A DNA stretch of 64,000 nt, taken from assembly GCF_900496965.1 (NCBI RefSeq), contig NZ_UFQB01000007.1, forward strand, positions 173,020-237,019, written 5' to 3'. Positions 44,150-52,613 of the stretch are shown here, one piece after another. A model generated the notes under the pieces. The model saw only the letters and a list, made by a program, of their open reading frames with translations, searched no databases and was not told the origin of the DNA. Origin of the DNA: Achromobacter agilis (GTDB lineage Bacteria; Pseudomonadota; Gammaproteobacteria; Burkholderiales; Burkholderiaceae_B). The translations under genes and the position numbers were made by a program. The stretch's first letter is position 1. Each line of letters starts with the position of its first letter.

Positions 44150-44579
44150 GCCTTGTCCTGCTGCACTGGCGCCGGCCACCCTGCCCTGCGCAAGGCAGGA
44201 CGGCTCCCAATTTACCTTCGGCTCGATGGACGCGCGCACTGCGCTCATCCAGATACTCGAACGCGACGCCCTGGCCCGGCGCGGCCACCTGGTTGAAGCG
44301 GCGCCAGGCGCGCGGCAGGCGCAGCAACCTGCGTCCAAGAAAGACCGCGAAGCCGGCCATCGCCACCGCGCACGACAGGACCAGCACGCCGTCGGCACCG
44401 CGGCGCAGACTGCGGTCGGACACGAACAGGACAACGAACAGGATCGCGCTGCTCGCCAGCAGCAGGAACATCAGGCCAGCGAACACGGCCGTCAGCGATC
44501 TGCCGCTGCGGCCACGGCGCAGCAGCAGGATGTCCTCCTCGGCCAGGGGTTCTTCCGCGACTTGCAGGACTGCACTCAT
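44013..44579 (-). CDS. Membrane protein gene, probably truncated at its 3' end
   Basis: The frame codes for 188 residues. The first ~125 look genuine: two hydrophobic helices (SLTAVFAGLMFLLLASSAILFVVLFV and GVLVLSCAVAMAGFAVFLGRRLL) and a following domain LPRAWRRFNQVAAPGQGVAFEYLDERSARVHRAEG. After that the sequence becomes low-quality (Arg/Gly/Ser-rich) and overlaps the end of the LysR gene on the other strand by 137 bp. It starts 4 bp inside the SMI1/KNR4 gene end (ATGA overlap). I infer that the original 3' part was replaced when the hydroxylase/LysR module arrived. Confidence 0.5.
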   Translation of the reverse strand: MSAVLQVAEEPLAEEDILLLRRGRSGRSLTAVFAGLMFLLLASSAILFVVLFVSDRSLRRGADGVLVLSCAVAMAGFAVFLGRRLLRLPRAWRRFNQVAAPGQGVAFEYLDERSARVHRAEGKLGAVLPCAGQGGRRQCSRTRLRDAHVMRLLPGKMLPKAGGGSGSTSNTLEKADTSLPARALTGLP

Positions 44580-45169
44580 ACTCGCGGCGCCGTCTCCACT
44601 TTCTTGCGCGTCGCGCGTTCGGCCAGCCTCTGCGCCATGTCCTGCTGACGCTGCATCAGGTCAGCGATCTGCTCAGCGTAGAGGTCGGTGAGGCCGCCGC
44701 TCAGCGGCTCCAGATCGGCCATATCATCGATCGCCACGACTGTCCCCGCCTGGTCCACGCCCCAGATCCGGCTGCCATCGCCCACGATCTTCAGCACGGG
44801 CAGGATGCCAGGCAAACCGGCCTCGGCGAGCTGGCGCTGCTGCGCCGAGATGCTGGCCCATTCGGGCAACTCCGGCGCATCGATGCCCAACAACACCAGG
44901 CCGCGCCAGAAGGTCCAGGCGGGGCCGACCTCGAACTCCTTCGCATGCGGCCAGACTTCCTCGCGCGCCATCACGCACAGGCCGTTGGTACGCTGGCAGA
45001 AGGCCGCAAACGCCGCCGGCAGCGGGAAGCCGACAGCGGCCTCCAGACCAGCGATCGCTTCCGCGCCGGGCGCGGGCGCGGGCGCGGCCACGACCTCGAA
45101 ATACTCGCTGTTCACCGGATCAAGGATCTCCCACATGCGTTGGTGAAACTGTTCGGCGGTCATGGTCAT
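44576..45169 (-). CDS. SMI1/KNR4 family protein
   Basis: The 197-residue protein from the ATG at 45169 contains GAEAIAGLEAAVGFPLPAAFAAFCQRTNGLCVMAREEVWPHAKEFEVGPAWTFWRGLVLLGIDAPELPEW and then ILPVLKIVGDGSRIWGVDQAGTVVAIDDMADLEPLSGG, the SUKH/SMI1-KNR4 fold. Bacterial SUKH proteins are mostly immunity proteins for contact-dependent or polymorphic toxins, but no toxin gene lies beside it. The last 30 residues (LYAEQIADLMQRQQDMAQRLAERATRKK) are likely a coiled coil. It overlaps the next, truncated membrane-protein gene. Function here unknown. Confidence 0.8.
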   Translation of the reverse strand: MTMTAEQFHQRMWEILDPVNSEYFEVVAAPAPAPGAEAIAGLEAAVGFPLPAAFAAFCQRTNGLCVMAREEVWPHAKEFEVGPAWTFWRGLVLLGIDAPELPEWASISAQQRQLAEAGLPGILPVLKIVGDGSRIWGVDQAGTVVAIDDMADLEPLSGGLTDLYAEQIADLMQRQQDMAQRLAERATRKKVETAPRV

Positions 45170-45650
45170 GCAAGCTTCCTGAATCAAAAACAAATCCTGG
45201 CTCGCCGCAAAGGCGGGAACCTTGAAGGCGCACCACTATATCCCCGATTGCGCCGTCTTCCGTATCGTACCTATGGTCAGCGCACTTTGAGTGAATCCTT
45301 TCCCTTGGTTTCCCAACTTCAATGAACCAAAAATCCGCCACTGCGCCTGTGAGTGGAGATGCGTGATTCCAGCCACTTCGGGGCCGAAATGGGCAGCACG
45401 CCACCACAAGCCGCACGCCAGTTCACGCTGCACACTTGGTACGCGCCGACTTCGTGAACCAAATCTCAATGTTGAAGTTCATTGAACATGGAATTTTGAG
45501 CCAATTAGTACATTGAACTTGGGAATGTATTCATTCACGATCACCTCTGGACGGCAGTGAGCCAATAAGAGGATGGCAATCGACTGCTCTCGGCCGGGAG
45601 CGGACATCCATAGCACCGGATGCAATTGGGCAGAATACAAACAGCCCCAC
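45170..45650. other. Non-coding region with GTTCA/TGAAC repeats
   Basis: This 481-bp stretch has no convincing gene. It contains GTTCAC (45421-45426) and GTGAAC (45454-45459), the palindrome GTTCATTGAAC (45477-45487) and the octamer CATTGAAC twice (45480-45487 and 45511-45518). These resemble the GTTCA motifs at 48480-48539 before tctB. A 23-nt sequence at 45585-45607 (core GAGCGGACAT) matches 20 of 23 positions of one at 52686-52708. The base composition is lower in GC than neighbouring genes. Confidence 0.5.
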
Positions 45651-46961
45651 TCAATTCGCCGCGCCGTCGTCCCGCCTCTCTCGCAGCTTCTTCCATAAGG
45701 TTGTACGCGAAATCCCCAGGAGCCTGGCCGCCTGACCCATATGGCCGCCAGATTCGGCAATGGCTTGCTGGATGGCACGCTGTTCGGCTCCAAACCGCGT
45801 GGCTGCCAAAACCGGCTTTTCTACAAGTTTGCTTTCGGGGAAGAGGTCGCCGCTTTGCAGTATGGCGTCATCCGCCATGACCGCCGCGCGCGCGATGCGA
45901 TTCTTTAGTTCCCGCACATTGCCGGGCCAGGCATACGCATGCATGGCCTGAAGGGCATCGGAGGACAAGGCGGCCCCCGTGTATGACTGCTCCGCAAGGA
46001 TGGCGCGCGCCAAACCCGGTAATGCGCCTGGGCGCTGCCGCAGCGGTGGCGTGGCCACTCTGGCCACCGCCAGCCGATAGAAGAGGTCCGCGCGGAACGA
46101 GCCCTTTTCAATGGCTACTTGAAGATCGATGCACGTGCTAGCTAGCACCCGGCAGTGCGTCTGCCTGGGCGCGCTGTCGCCCAGCGGCCGGTACTGGCCG
46201 TTTTCCAGAACGCCCAGCAGCGCGGCTTGTGCGCGCGGAGTCAGTTCGGTCACCTCGTCCAGATAAAGTGTGCCGCCCGCCGCCTCTGAGAACAGACCTT
46301 CGCGCGCCGCGCTGGCTCCGCTGAACGCCCCTTTCTGATGGCCGAATAACAGGCTTTCAATCAGATCGGTCGCCAAGGTGGCGCAGTTGACGGCCACAAA
46401 AGGCCCCGACGCAAAGGACGACCGCGCGTGGATATACCGCGCGGCACGGTCCTTGCCGGAGCCTGTCTCGCCTTCCAGCAACACAGGCAGCGAACTGGCA
46501 GCAAGACGTTCAAGCTCCTGCGCCAGAGGTAAGGTTTCCTCGTGCAACGCGTAGGGGTTGTCAAACACCCCCTCGTGGCGTCCGGCGGGCTGGGCGGCGA
46601 TCACCGACCGGATGCGCGCCACCAGCGCATCGGTGTCGTAGGGCTTGGTCAGGTAATCGTTCGCCCCCGCCGAGACCAGGCGCACGGCTTGCGCGATGTC
46701 GCCGTAGGCTGTCGCAAACACCACGGTGGTGCTTGCCAGATATGGGATCAGGCGCCGATACAGATCTTCACCGGAGCCATCCGGGAGCCGGATGTCGGCC
46801 AGCAGGAAGGCCGGGCGCATGCGCGTCCTGCGAAACAGTTCGACCGCTTGCGCGCAGCTTTGCAGCCATTGCGCGGAAATGCCTTCCAGCCGCAAGCGTT
46901 GCAGCAGTGCGCCGCCCAGCAGCTCGTCGTCTTCGATCAGCAATACCTGTATGTCATTCAA
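45651..46961 (-). CDS. Sigma54-dependent response regulator of the NtrC type
   Basis: A 436-residue regulator in three parts: a receiver (VLLIEDDELLGGALLQRLRLEGI, phospho-acceptor Asp in ADIRLPDGSGEDLYRRL, TKPYDTDALV), an AAA+ domain (Walker A EGETGSGKDRAARYIH, GHQKGAFSGASAAREGLFSEAAGGTLYLDEVTEL) and a Fis-type helix-turn-helix (IQQAIAESGGHMGQAARLLGISRTTLWKKL). The sigma54-contact loop is GAFSGA, with Ser in place of the usual Thr. The start is a TTG at 46961 with AGGA 9 bp before it, 11 bp after the kinase gene. It probably activates the divergent tctBA genes in response to the kinase, as TctD does. Confidence 0.9.
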   Translation of the reverse strand: MNDIQVLLIEDDELLGGALLQRLRLEGISAQWLQSCAQAVELFRRTRMRPAFLLADIRLPDGSGEDLYRRLIPYLASTTVVFATAYGDIAQAVRLVSAGANDYLTKPYDTDALVARIRSVIAAQPAGRHEGVFDNPYALHEETLPLAQELERLAASSLPVLLEGETGSGKDRAARYIHARSSFASGPFVAVNCATLATDLIESLLFGHQKGAFSGASAAREGLFSEAAGGTLYLDEVTELTPRAQAALLGVLENGQYRPLGDSAPRQTHCRVLASTCIDLQVAIEKGSFRADLFYRLAVARVATPPLRQRPGALPGLARAILAEQSYTGAALSSDALQAMHAYAWPGNVRELKNRIARAAVMADDAILQSGDLFPESKLVEKPVLAATRFGAEQRAIQQAIAESGGHMGQAARLLGISRTTLWKKLRERRDDGAAN

Positions 46962-46972
46962 GACGCGTTTTC

Positions 46973-48343
46973 CTATACCGAAAAAGGCAAGCGCACCGAG
47001 ATGCGCGTGCCGCTGGCCAGATGCGTGACGCGCAGCCGGCCCTGCATGCTTTTTATCAGATCCGCCACGATACCCAATCCCATTCCCTCGCCCTCGGCAG
47101 GAAGCCCCTTCAACGCGCGGCGGGCGGCGGCGGGCAAGCCGCTGCCCACATCCACCACATGCAAGGTCAGCACCGTGGGCCGGGCGCGGGCAAACACAAG
47201 CACCAGCGCGCCGGAAGGTGAAGCCTGAATGGCATTGAGCACCAGGTTCAGCAGCACCTGGCGGACGGCGCCGGCCGGTAGCGCCAGCCGCAAGCCCTGC
47301 AACCCTTCGCAATGCACTTGAACTCGGACGCCGCCCCGCCCTGCCTGCGCGCCGACCATCAGGCGGATATCGGCGATATCTTCTTCGCGCAACAACGCGG
47401 CGCCCGGACGGAACGTGCGCAAGCTGGCGTCCACCACGGCTTGCAGCGCTTCCACGCCACGTTCAATAAAGTCCAGCGACTCGGTACGCACGTCGCCACG
47501 CTCACCGAACTGCCTCAAGGTCTGCACGGCGGTGCGCAGGCCACCCAGCGGGTTACGCACCTCGTGCGCCAGCGCGGCCGACATGCGGCCTAACACGGCC
47601 TCTCGTTCGATGCGCGAATTGCGTTCGGCCAAGGCCTCGCGTTCCTGAACGCTTTCAACCATCCAGTTGTATGCCGACAGCAGCTCTTGAAGTTCGGGGT
47701 CAGAGGTGGCGACCCGCATGGGGCGCAGCCGGTCCTCCGGGCCGCCGCGCAACGCCTCGGTCAGCGAAATAATGGGACGTTGAAGCCGCCGCGCCATGCC
47801 GAAGCACAGCGCCGCACCGATCAGGCTGATCGCCAGTCCCACCAGCCCCAGCTCCCAGGCCAGTTCCTGGCGTTGCCGCAGAAAATCGCTGACGTCCAGA
47901 TTGGCCACCACCGTGCCCAGATCCGGCCGGCTGTCGTCCAGCAGCCGCCACGTCCACACCCCTTCCGACCTCGGGCTGACCAGCGTGCCGGATGCGTCGA
48001 TGAATGAAGTAAGGGGAATGGGTTCGACTTCGGGATAGCGCGCCACATGCGCCAGCAGTCGGCGGTCGGGGGTCACCACGGCAAGCGTCCGGTCAACCAC
48101 GCCCAGGTGCGTATCCAGCGCGCGGTTCAGCACGTCGACCATCTGCGCCGCATCTCCGGCTTGCACCGACGGCAAGATCGCTGCCGACAAGCCGTCCAGG
48201 TACACCTGGCCCAGGTCCGATACCTGTCTGTCGAACTGGCGGGAAACACCATGCAGCGCCAGCGAAATAAGCGCAGCGGAAATCAACAAGAACAGCAATG
48301 ACACCGCAAGCGGAATGCGCGCGGTAATGGGCAGGCGAAGCAT
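46973..48343 (-). CDS. Sensor histidine kinase
   Basis: A 456-residue inner-membrane kinase: helix 1 (ITARIPLAVSLLFLLISAALISLAL), a periplasmic sensor of about 130 residues (GQVYLDGLSAAILPSVQAGDAAQMVDVLNRALDTHLGVVDRTLAVV), helix 2 (ELGLVGLAISLIGAALCFGMARRL), a HAMP linker, the H-box MSAALAHEVRNPLGGLRTAVQTL, the N-box LLNLVLNAIQASPSGAL and G-boxes VVDVGSGL and GEGMGLGIVADLIKS. It would phosphorylate the response regulator encoded 11 bp downstream. ATG 48343 is used; the longer frame to 48448 adds non-membrane sequence. It likely senses an external carboxylate carried by the TctAB transporter. Confidence 0.92.
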   Translation of the reverse strand: MLRLPITARIPLAVSLLFLLISAALISLALHGVSRQFDRQVSDLGQVYLDGLSAAILPSVQAGDAAQMVDVLNRALDTHLGVVDRTLAVVTPDRRLLAHVARYPEVEPIPLTSFIDASGTLVSPRSEGVWTWRLLDDSRPDLGTVVANLDVSDFLRQRQELAWELGLVGLAISLIGAALCFGMARRLQRPIISLTEALRGGPEDRLRPMRVATSDPELQELLSAYNWMVESVQEREALAERNSRIEREAVLGRMSAALAHEVRNPLGGLRTAVQTLRQFGERGDVRTESLDFIERGVEALQAVVDASLRTFRPGAALLREEDIADIRLMVGAQAGRGGVRVQVHCEGLQGLRLALPAGAVRQVLLNLVLNAIQASPSGALVLVFARARPTVLTLHVVDVGSGLPAAARRALKGLPAEGEGMGLGIVADLIKSMQGRLRVTHLASGTRISVRLPFSV

Positions 48344-48687
48344 GGCGACACGCAAGGACCACGAAAACGCGATTATGCCTTGGACAGTTTGGTCGCCCCA
48401 TTTGCAAGAAATGGAAAGCGCGCAAGGGACGGGAAAAAACCGTGCCAAGGCCGCTAAACGCCAGTAAACGGCGCCGGGTTGTTCACTTTCGTGAACATCG
48501 CGCGTTCAGCGCTGTTCACGCCGGTTCAGCCGCGTGAACGCGGGCGTTTGCCGCTGCTGGTTTTCCCGGATCCGGGCCGTCAAACCATGAAAGCAAATTG
48601 CAAGGCGCTCTCCTTAAAGTGCCCCCTCCTTCAGCCTGCCACGTTGTGCGGGCCGAAGCATGTCGACAACATACAGGGGAGCAAGCC
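48344..48687. other. Divergent control region between kinase and tctB
   Basis: This 344-bp intergenic stretch has no gene of its own. It contains the repeated GTTCA/TGAAC array described at 48480-48539. I looked for a sigma54 promoter (GG-N10-GC) towards tctB and found only a poor candidate near 48588-48601 with TG in place of GG. The ribosome site of tctB is GGGGAG just before its GTG. Confidence 0.5.
48480..48539 (+). promoter_or_regulatory. GTTCA/TGAAC repeat array, likely activator sites for tctBA
   Basis: TGTTCACTTTCGTGAACA (48480-48497) has perfect 7-bp arms around a 4-bp centre. Further GTTCA motifs start at 48504, 48514 and 48524, exactly 10 bp apart and so on the same face of the helix, and a closing GTGAAC lies at 48534-48539. 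The array is ~150-210 bp upstream of the tctB start, a usual distance for NtrC-type enhancer sites. The response regulator encoded at 45651 is the candidate protein. Confidence 0.68.
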
Positions 48688-49173
48688 GTGGGCAGCACCA
48701 TATTTTCCAGAAAGCGCGATCTGTGGGGCGGTGCGTTCATCGCTTTGTGCGGCGCGCTGACCATTCTTGAAGCAACGTCATACAACATCGGAGAACTGGC
48801 TCGGATGGGTCCGGGCTATTTCCCGCTGATGATCGGTTGCTTTCTGGTTGCGCTGGGCATCCTCGTGCCCCTTAGCCCAGACCCCGATGAAGTGCAGGAT
48901 GAACTCATCGAAGAACAATTGCCCCAGCCCACGCGGCGCGAGCGCTTGCGCGGCATGGCTTGCATCGCTGGCGGCATCGCGCTGTTCATCATCCTGGGCA
49001 GCTTCCTGGGCTTCTTGCCCGCCACCTTCGCGCTGGTGTTCGCCTCGGCGCTGGGCGATACGTCCAACTCCGTGAAGTCCGCCGCCATTCTTGCGTTGGC
49101 GATGACGGTTTTCGGAGCGGTGGTATTTTCTTGGGCGCTGCAATTGCAGTTTCCGATGCTGCGCTGGGGGTAG
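48688..49173 (+). CDS. tctB: TctB-like small permease subunit of a TTT transporter
   Basis: The 161-residue protein starts at a GTG with GGGGAG 7 bp upstream and reads STIFSRKRDLWGGAFIALCGALTILEATSYNIGELARMGPGYFPLMIGCFLVALGILVPL, then two more hydrophobic helices (GMACIAGGIALFIILGSFLGFLPATFALVFASALGD and AAILALAMTVFGAVVFSWALQLQFPML). The four-helix layout with the GTARMGPGYFP-like motif in loop 1 is the TctB family. It is followed 3 bp later by TctA. No TctC/Bug receptor gene is adjacent, so a receptor encoded elsewhere must serve it. Confidence 0.88.
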   Translation: MGSTIFSRKRDLWGGAFIALCGALTILEATSYNIGELARMGPGYFPLMIGCFLVALGILVPLSPDPDEVQDELIEEQLPQPTRRERLRGMACIAGGIALFIILGSFLGFLPATFALVFASALGDTSNSVKSAAILALAMTVFGAVVFSWALQLQFPMLRWG

Positions 49174-49176
49174 GAA

Positions 49177-50697
49177 ATGGATCTATTCGACAACGTACTA
49201 CACGGCTTTTCGGTAGCGTTGCAGTGGGAGAACCTGCTGTGGTCGCTATTCGGAGTGTTCATGGGCAACATGATCGGCGTCCTGCCGGGCATGGGCGTCC
49301 TGGCAGCCATTTCGATTCTGCTGCCGCTCACCTACGCGATGACGCCGGTGGCCGCCTTGATGATGCTGGCCGGCATCTACTACGGCGCCCAATACGGCGG
49401 CGGCATCACCTGCATCCTGCTCAACCTGCCAGGCACGCCGTCGCACGCGGTCACATGCCTGGACGGCAATCCTTTGGCGCGGCAAGGCAAGTCGGGATCG
49501 GCGCTGTTCATGCTGGTCATGGCCTCGTTTGTGGGCGCCAGCGTGGGCATCATCATCATGATCCTGTTCTCGCCCTTGTTGGTTGAAGTGGCGTTTCAGT
49601 TCGGCCCGGCCGAATACTTCTCGATGATGATGCTGGGACTGTTCGCGGGGGCCACGCTCGCCAAGGGTTCGGCCATCAAGGGGATCGCCATGGTCTTTCT
49701 TGGCCTGCTGCTGGGCGTGGTGGGCACGGACGTGAATACCGGCACCATCCGCTATGGCTTCGGGGTCATCGAATTGAGCGACGGCATTCCGCTGGTGGCG
49801 CTGGCCATGGGCCTGTTCGGTCTGGCGGACTTCTTTGCCAACGTCAACCGGATCGGCAAAGCCACCACCGTGGGCGACGGCCCCAAGATGTCCGTGCGCC
49901 CCGAACCGGGCGATATCAAGAAGTCGGCCATGCCGATTGCGCGCGGCAGCGCCATCGGCGCCGTCCTGGGCATCCTGCCCGGCACCGGCGCAACGATCGC
50001 ATCGTTCATGTCGTATGCCGTCGAAAAGCGCGTCTCGAAGACGCCCAAGCGCTTCGGCAACGGCGCGATTGAAGGCGTGGCAGGCCCGGAAGCGGCCAAC
50101 AACTCGGCCGCGCAGACGAGCTTCATCCCCACGATGAGCCTGGGCATTCCTGGCGACTCGGTCATGGCCTTGATGCTGGGCGCGCTGATCATCCACGGTA
50201 TTCAGCCAGGCCCTCAGATGGTGACCGAGCACGCGGATCTGTTCTGGGGGCTGATCGCCAGCTTCTGGATCGGCAACATCATGCTGGTGGTCATGAACCT
50301 GCCGTTGATCGGCATGTGGGCACGGCTGCTGAAGGTGCCGTACAAGTACCTGTTCCCGTCCGCGCTATTCTTTGTCTGCGTCGGCGTCTACAGCACGAAC
50401 AACAATCTGTTCGATGTCGGCATGGTGCTGGTTCTGGGCCTGGTCGGATATCTGTTCCTGAAGCTGCGTTTCTCGCCCGCGCCGCTCTTGCTGGGCTTCG
50501 TGCTGGGGCCGATGGTCGAAGAAAACTTCCGCCGTGCGTTGCTGCTGTCACGCGGCAGCATGAATGTGTTCATTGACCGCCCGATCAGCGCCGGCTTCGT
50601 GTACGCCATCCTCGCGCTTGCAATCTGGCTGGTGTATTCGACGGTGCGCAACCGGAAGCGGGTCCGCGAGCTTGAGCGGGCTCAGGCCGGCGCCTGA
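49177..50697 (+). CDS. tctA: TctA-like large permease subunit of a TTT transporter
   Basis: A 506-residue inner-membrane protein with about 12 hydrophobic segments. Family motifs: GVFMGNMIGVLPGMGVLAAISILLPLTY, YYGAQYGGGITCILLNLPGTPSHAVTCLDGNPLARQGKSGSALF, GILPGTGATIASFMSYAVEKRVSKTPKRFGNGAIEGVAGPEAANNSAAQTSFIPTMSLGIPGDSVMALMLGALIIHGIQPGP. These duplicated G-rich hairpins line the transport path for citrate and other carboxylates, driven by the ion gradient. It is preceded by tctB and followed by an intrinsic terminator at 50723-50750. Confidence 0.93.
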   Translation: MDLFDNVLHGFSVALQWENLLWSLFGVFMGNMIGVLPGMGVLAAISILLPLTYAMTPVAALMMLAGIYYGAQYGGGITCILLNLPGTPSHAVTCLDGNPLARQGKSGSALFMLVMASFVGASVGIIIMILFSPLLVEVAFQFGPAEYFSMMMLGLFAGATLAKGSAIKGIAMVFLGLLLGVVGTDVNTGTIRYGFGVIELSDGIPLVALAMGLFGLADFFANVNRIGKATTVGDGPKMSVRPEPGDIKKSAMPIARGSAIGAVLGILPGTGATIASFMSYAVEKRVSKTPKRFGNGAIEGVAGPEAANNSAAQTSFIPTMSLGIPGDSVMALMLGALIIHGIQPGPQMVTEHADLFWGLIASFWIGNIMLVVMNLPLIGMWARLLKVPYKYLFPSALFFVCVGVYSTNNNLFDVGMVLVLGLVGYLFLKLRFSPAPLLLGFVLGPMVEENFRRALLLSRGSMNVFIDRPISAGFVYAILALAIWLVYSTVRNRKRVRELERAQAGA

Positions 50698-50722
50698 TCG
50701 CTTTACGCCTGTCGTACTTGAT

Positions 50723-50750
50723 GGGGAGCCGCGCGGCGGTTCCCCTTTTT
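50723..50750 (+). terminator. Intrinsic terminator after tctA
   Basis: GGGGAGCCGC pairs with the GCGGTTCCCC side in a stem of about 10 bp (one G-T wobble), immediately followed by five T. It lies 26 bp after the tctA stop. It separates the transporter operon from the next plus-strand gene, which starts 20 bp further on. Confidence 0.85.
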
Positions 50751-50769
50751 CTCATTGACGGAGGGTGTC

Positions 50770-51264
50770 ATGAAACAATCGGCGCAGCAAAAAGACGGCA
50801 ATATGCCGCGCGGGGCGCTGACCGTGGTTCGCGAACTTCCCTTTGTAGAATTCATCGAGTTGCTTGAATTCAGCCACCTGCGTTTCGACGTGTCCGAACG
50901 GGGTTCGACGGCGACGCTGGTTGGCTCGCAGGAATGGCGCCGTCAGATTGAAGACGAAGCCGCGCAGCCCGGATCGGTCTATGTCTGCACAACGCTCGAT
51001 GCGCTGCATCATGCGGTGTTGGCCCCGGAGGATGCCGAATTGAAAATAGATATGCCAAGCAAAACCCGGGTGCGCCTGCGCACGCTGTCACGGCAGCGCG
51101 GACGCGCGGCATTGCAACCTTGCGTCCGTGTCGATCTTCAGGCGCTAATACGCCGCGTGCTGGTGCCAAGCAACGCGCCTGCGCATCTTTTTGACCTGGT
51201 CAGGCACGTCGTCATGACGCGCTTGTGGGTGGAAGTGGCGCGCGTATCGTCCGCCCGCATCTGA
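50770..51264 (+). CDS. Hypothetical protein
   Basis: A 164-residue protein from an ATG with GGAGGG 4-5 bp upstream, a strong ribosome site. It reads MPRGALTVVRELPFVEFIELLEFSHLRFDVSERGSTATLVGSQEWRRQIEDEAAQPGSVYVCTTLDALHHAVLAPEDAELKIDMPSK and then a basic part (KTRVRLRTLSRQRGRAALQPCVRVDLQALIRRVL). No signal peptide, membrane segment or family I can name. It precedes the antiporter-type gene by 42 bp on the same strand and may be in its operon. The codon use looks like that of real genes. Confidence 0.6.
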   Translation: MKQSAQQKDGNMPRGALTVVRELPFVEFIELLEFSHLRFDVSERGSTATLVGSQEWRRQIEDEAAQPGSVYVCTTLDALHHAVLAPEDAELKIDMPSKTRVRLRTLSRQRGRAALQPCVRVDLQALIRRVLVPSNAPAHLFDLVRHVVMTRLWVEVARVSSARI

Positions 51265-51306
51265 CCGTTGGCCTATCCCGCTCCCTTTATGTACAGGAAC
51301 TGACAC

Positions 51307-52566
51307 GTGACGGAATCCGCATTGGAAGTCATCGCCGCTTTTGTTTTTGCCCTTGCCCTGGTGCACACGTTTTCCGCGCCGGTCTTTTTGCGTCTGGCGC
51401 ATCGCAGCAAGCGCCACGGCGGCCTGCTGCACCTGCTGGGAGAAGTCGAAGTGGTGTTCGGCTTTTGGGCGGCAATACTGCTTATCCTGATGGCGCTTGC
51501 CGCCTCCGGCAGCACGGCCCTGGCGTACGCCGAATCGCGCAACTACACCGAACCCGCATTTGTCTTCGTGGTGATGGTCATTGCGGCCTCATTGCCGGTG
51601 CTGACGGCGGTGATGCGCGTTGTCGAACACGTCGCACGCATGCTTCCCGTTCGCGACCAGACCGCCAAAGCCTGGCTATGCCTGGCGCTAGTGCCATTGG
51701 CGGGGTCGCTGGTGACCGAACCCGCAGCAATGACGATAGCTGCGATGATGCTGGCGCCGCAGGTGTTTCATCGCGACATGCCCGAGCGCTTGAAGTATCT
51801 GGCGTTGGGCGTGCTGTTCGTCAACATTTCGATTGGCGGAACGCTAACCTCGTATGCCGCCCCGCCTGTGTTGATGGTGGCCTCGACCTGGGGTTGGGAT
51901 AGCAGCTTCATGTTCAATACGTTTGGCTGGAAGGCAGCGCTGGCCGTTCTGGTCAATGCCACGCTGGTCACCGCCCTACTGCGTCCCCACTTGCGTTCAG
52001 GCGATGTGCTGTCGCTGAAGAAATCGCCTGCGCCCGTATCGGCCGTCGTGATCGTCGTGCACCTGGCTTTTCTGGCCGCTGTCGTAATAAGCGCTCATCA
52101 TCCGATTATCTTTCTGGGTCTTTTTCTGTTTTTCATTGGATACACTCAGGCATACAAAACGCACCAAAGCCCTCTCATTATCAAAGAGGCGTTATTGGTG
52201 GGCTTTTTCCTCGCGGGTCTTGTCGTATTGGGAGGCATGCAGCAGTGGTGGTTGCAACCCATCGTGAGCGGGCTTGACCCGAACGTGCTGTTCGTCGGCG
52301 CTTTGGCGCTCACAGCGATTACCGACAACGCAGCCTTGACCTACCTGGGCTCGCTCATCGACGGAATCTCTAGCCAAGCTCAGTACATGTTAGTGGCCGG
52401 AGCCGTCGCAGGTGGCGGGCTGACAGTTATTGCCAATGCGCCGAACCCGGCGGGGGTCGCGCTGCTTCGAGGCAGTTTCGCCAACGGTGCGGTCAGCATG
52501 CTGGGCTTGCTGACGGGTGCGTTGGTACCCACAATTATTGCTGCAGCATTTCTTTTCTTCCTTTGA
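51307..52566 (+). CDS. Putative Na+/H+ antiporter family membrane protein
   Basis: A 419-residue inner-membrane protein with about 10-11 hydrophobic helices. It starts at GTG 51307 with AGGA upstream: TESALEVIAAFVFALALVHTFSAPVFLRLAHRSKRHGGLLHLLGEVEVVFGFWAAILLI. It contains VPLAGSLVTEPAAMTIAAMMLAPQVF, FVNISIGGTLTSYAAPPVLMVA, ALTAITDNAALTYLGSLI and TVIANAPNPAGVALLRGSF. The two SxT/TDNAA-type re-entrant segments are those of the putative Na+/H+ antiporter family (PF07399/DUF1504 type), part of the ion transporter superfamily. Ion and function are unproven. Downstream comes a low-GC segment that opens the defence region. Confidence 0.82.
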   Translation: MTESALEVIAAFVFALALVHTFSAPVFLRLAHRSKRHGGLLHLLGEVEVVFGFWAAILLILMALAASGSTALAYAESRNYTEPAFVFVVMVIAASLPVLTAVMRVVEHVARMLPVRDQTAKAWLCLALVPLAGSLVTEPAAMTIAAMMLAPQVFHRDMPERLKYLALGVLFVNISIGGTLTSYAAPPVLMVASTWGWDSSFMFNTFGWKAALAVLVNATLVTALLRPHLRSGDVLSLKKSPAPVSAVVIVVHLAFLAAVVISAHHPIIFLGLFLFFIGYTQAYKTHQSPLIIKEALLVGFFLAGLVVLGGMQQWWLQPIVSGLDPNVLFVGALALTAITDNAALTYLGSLIDGISSQAQYMLVAGAVAGGGLTVIANAPNPAGVALLRGSFANGAVSMLGLLTGALVPTIIAAAFLFFL

Positions 52567-52613
52567 GCAATGCGAAGGCCCCGTTTTTGCCTCTTTAGCC
52601 TCTCACTGCATTC

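Noticed and set aside
48541..48687. Sigma54 promoter for tctB
   Set aside because: No GG-N10-GC pair was found. The best place (near 48588-48601) has TG for GG, so it was not listed as a feature.
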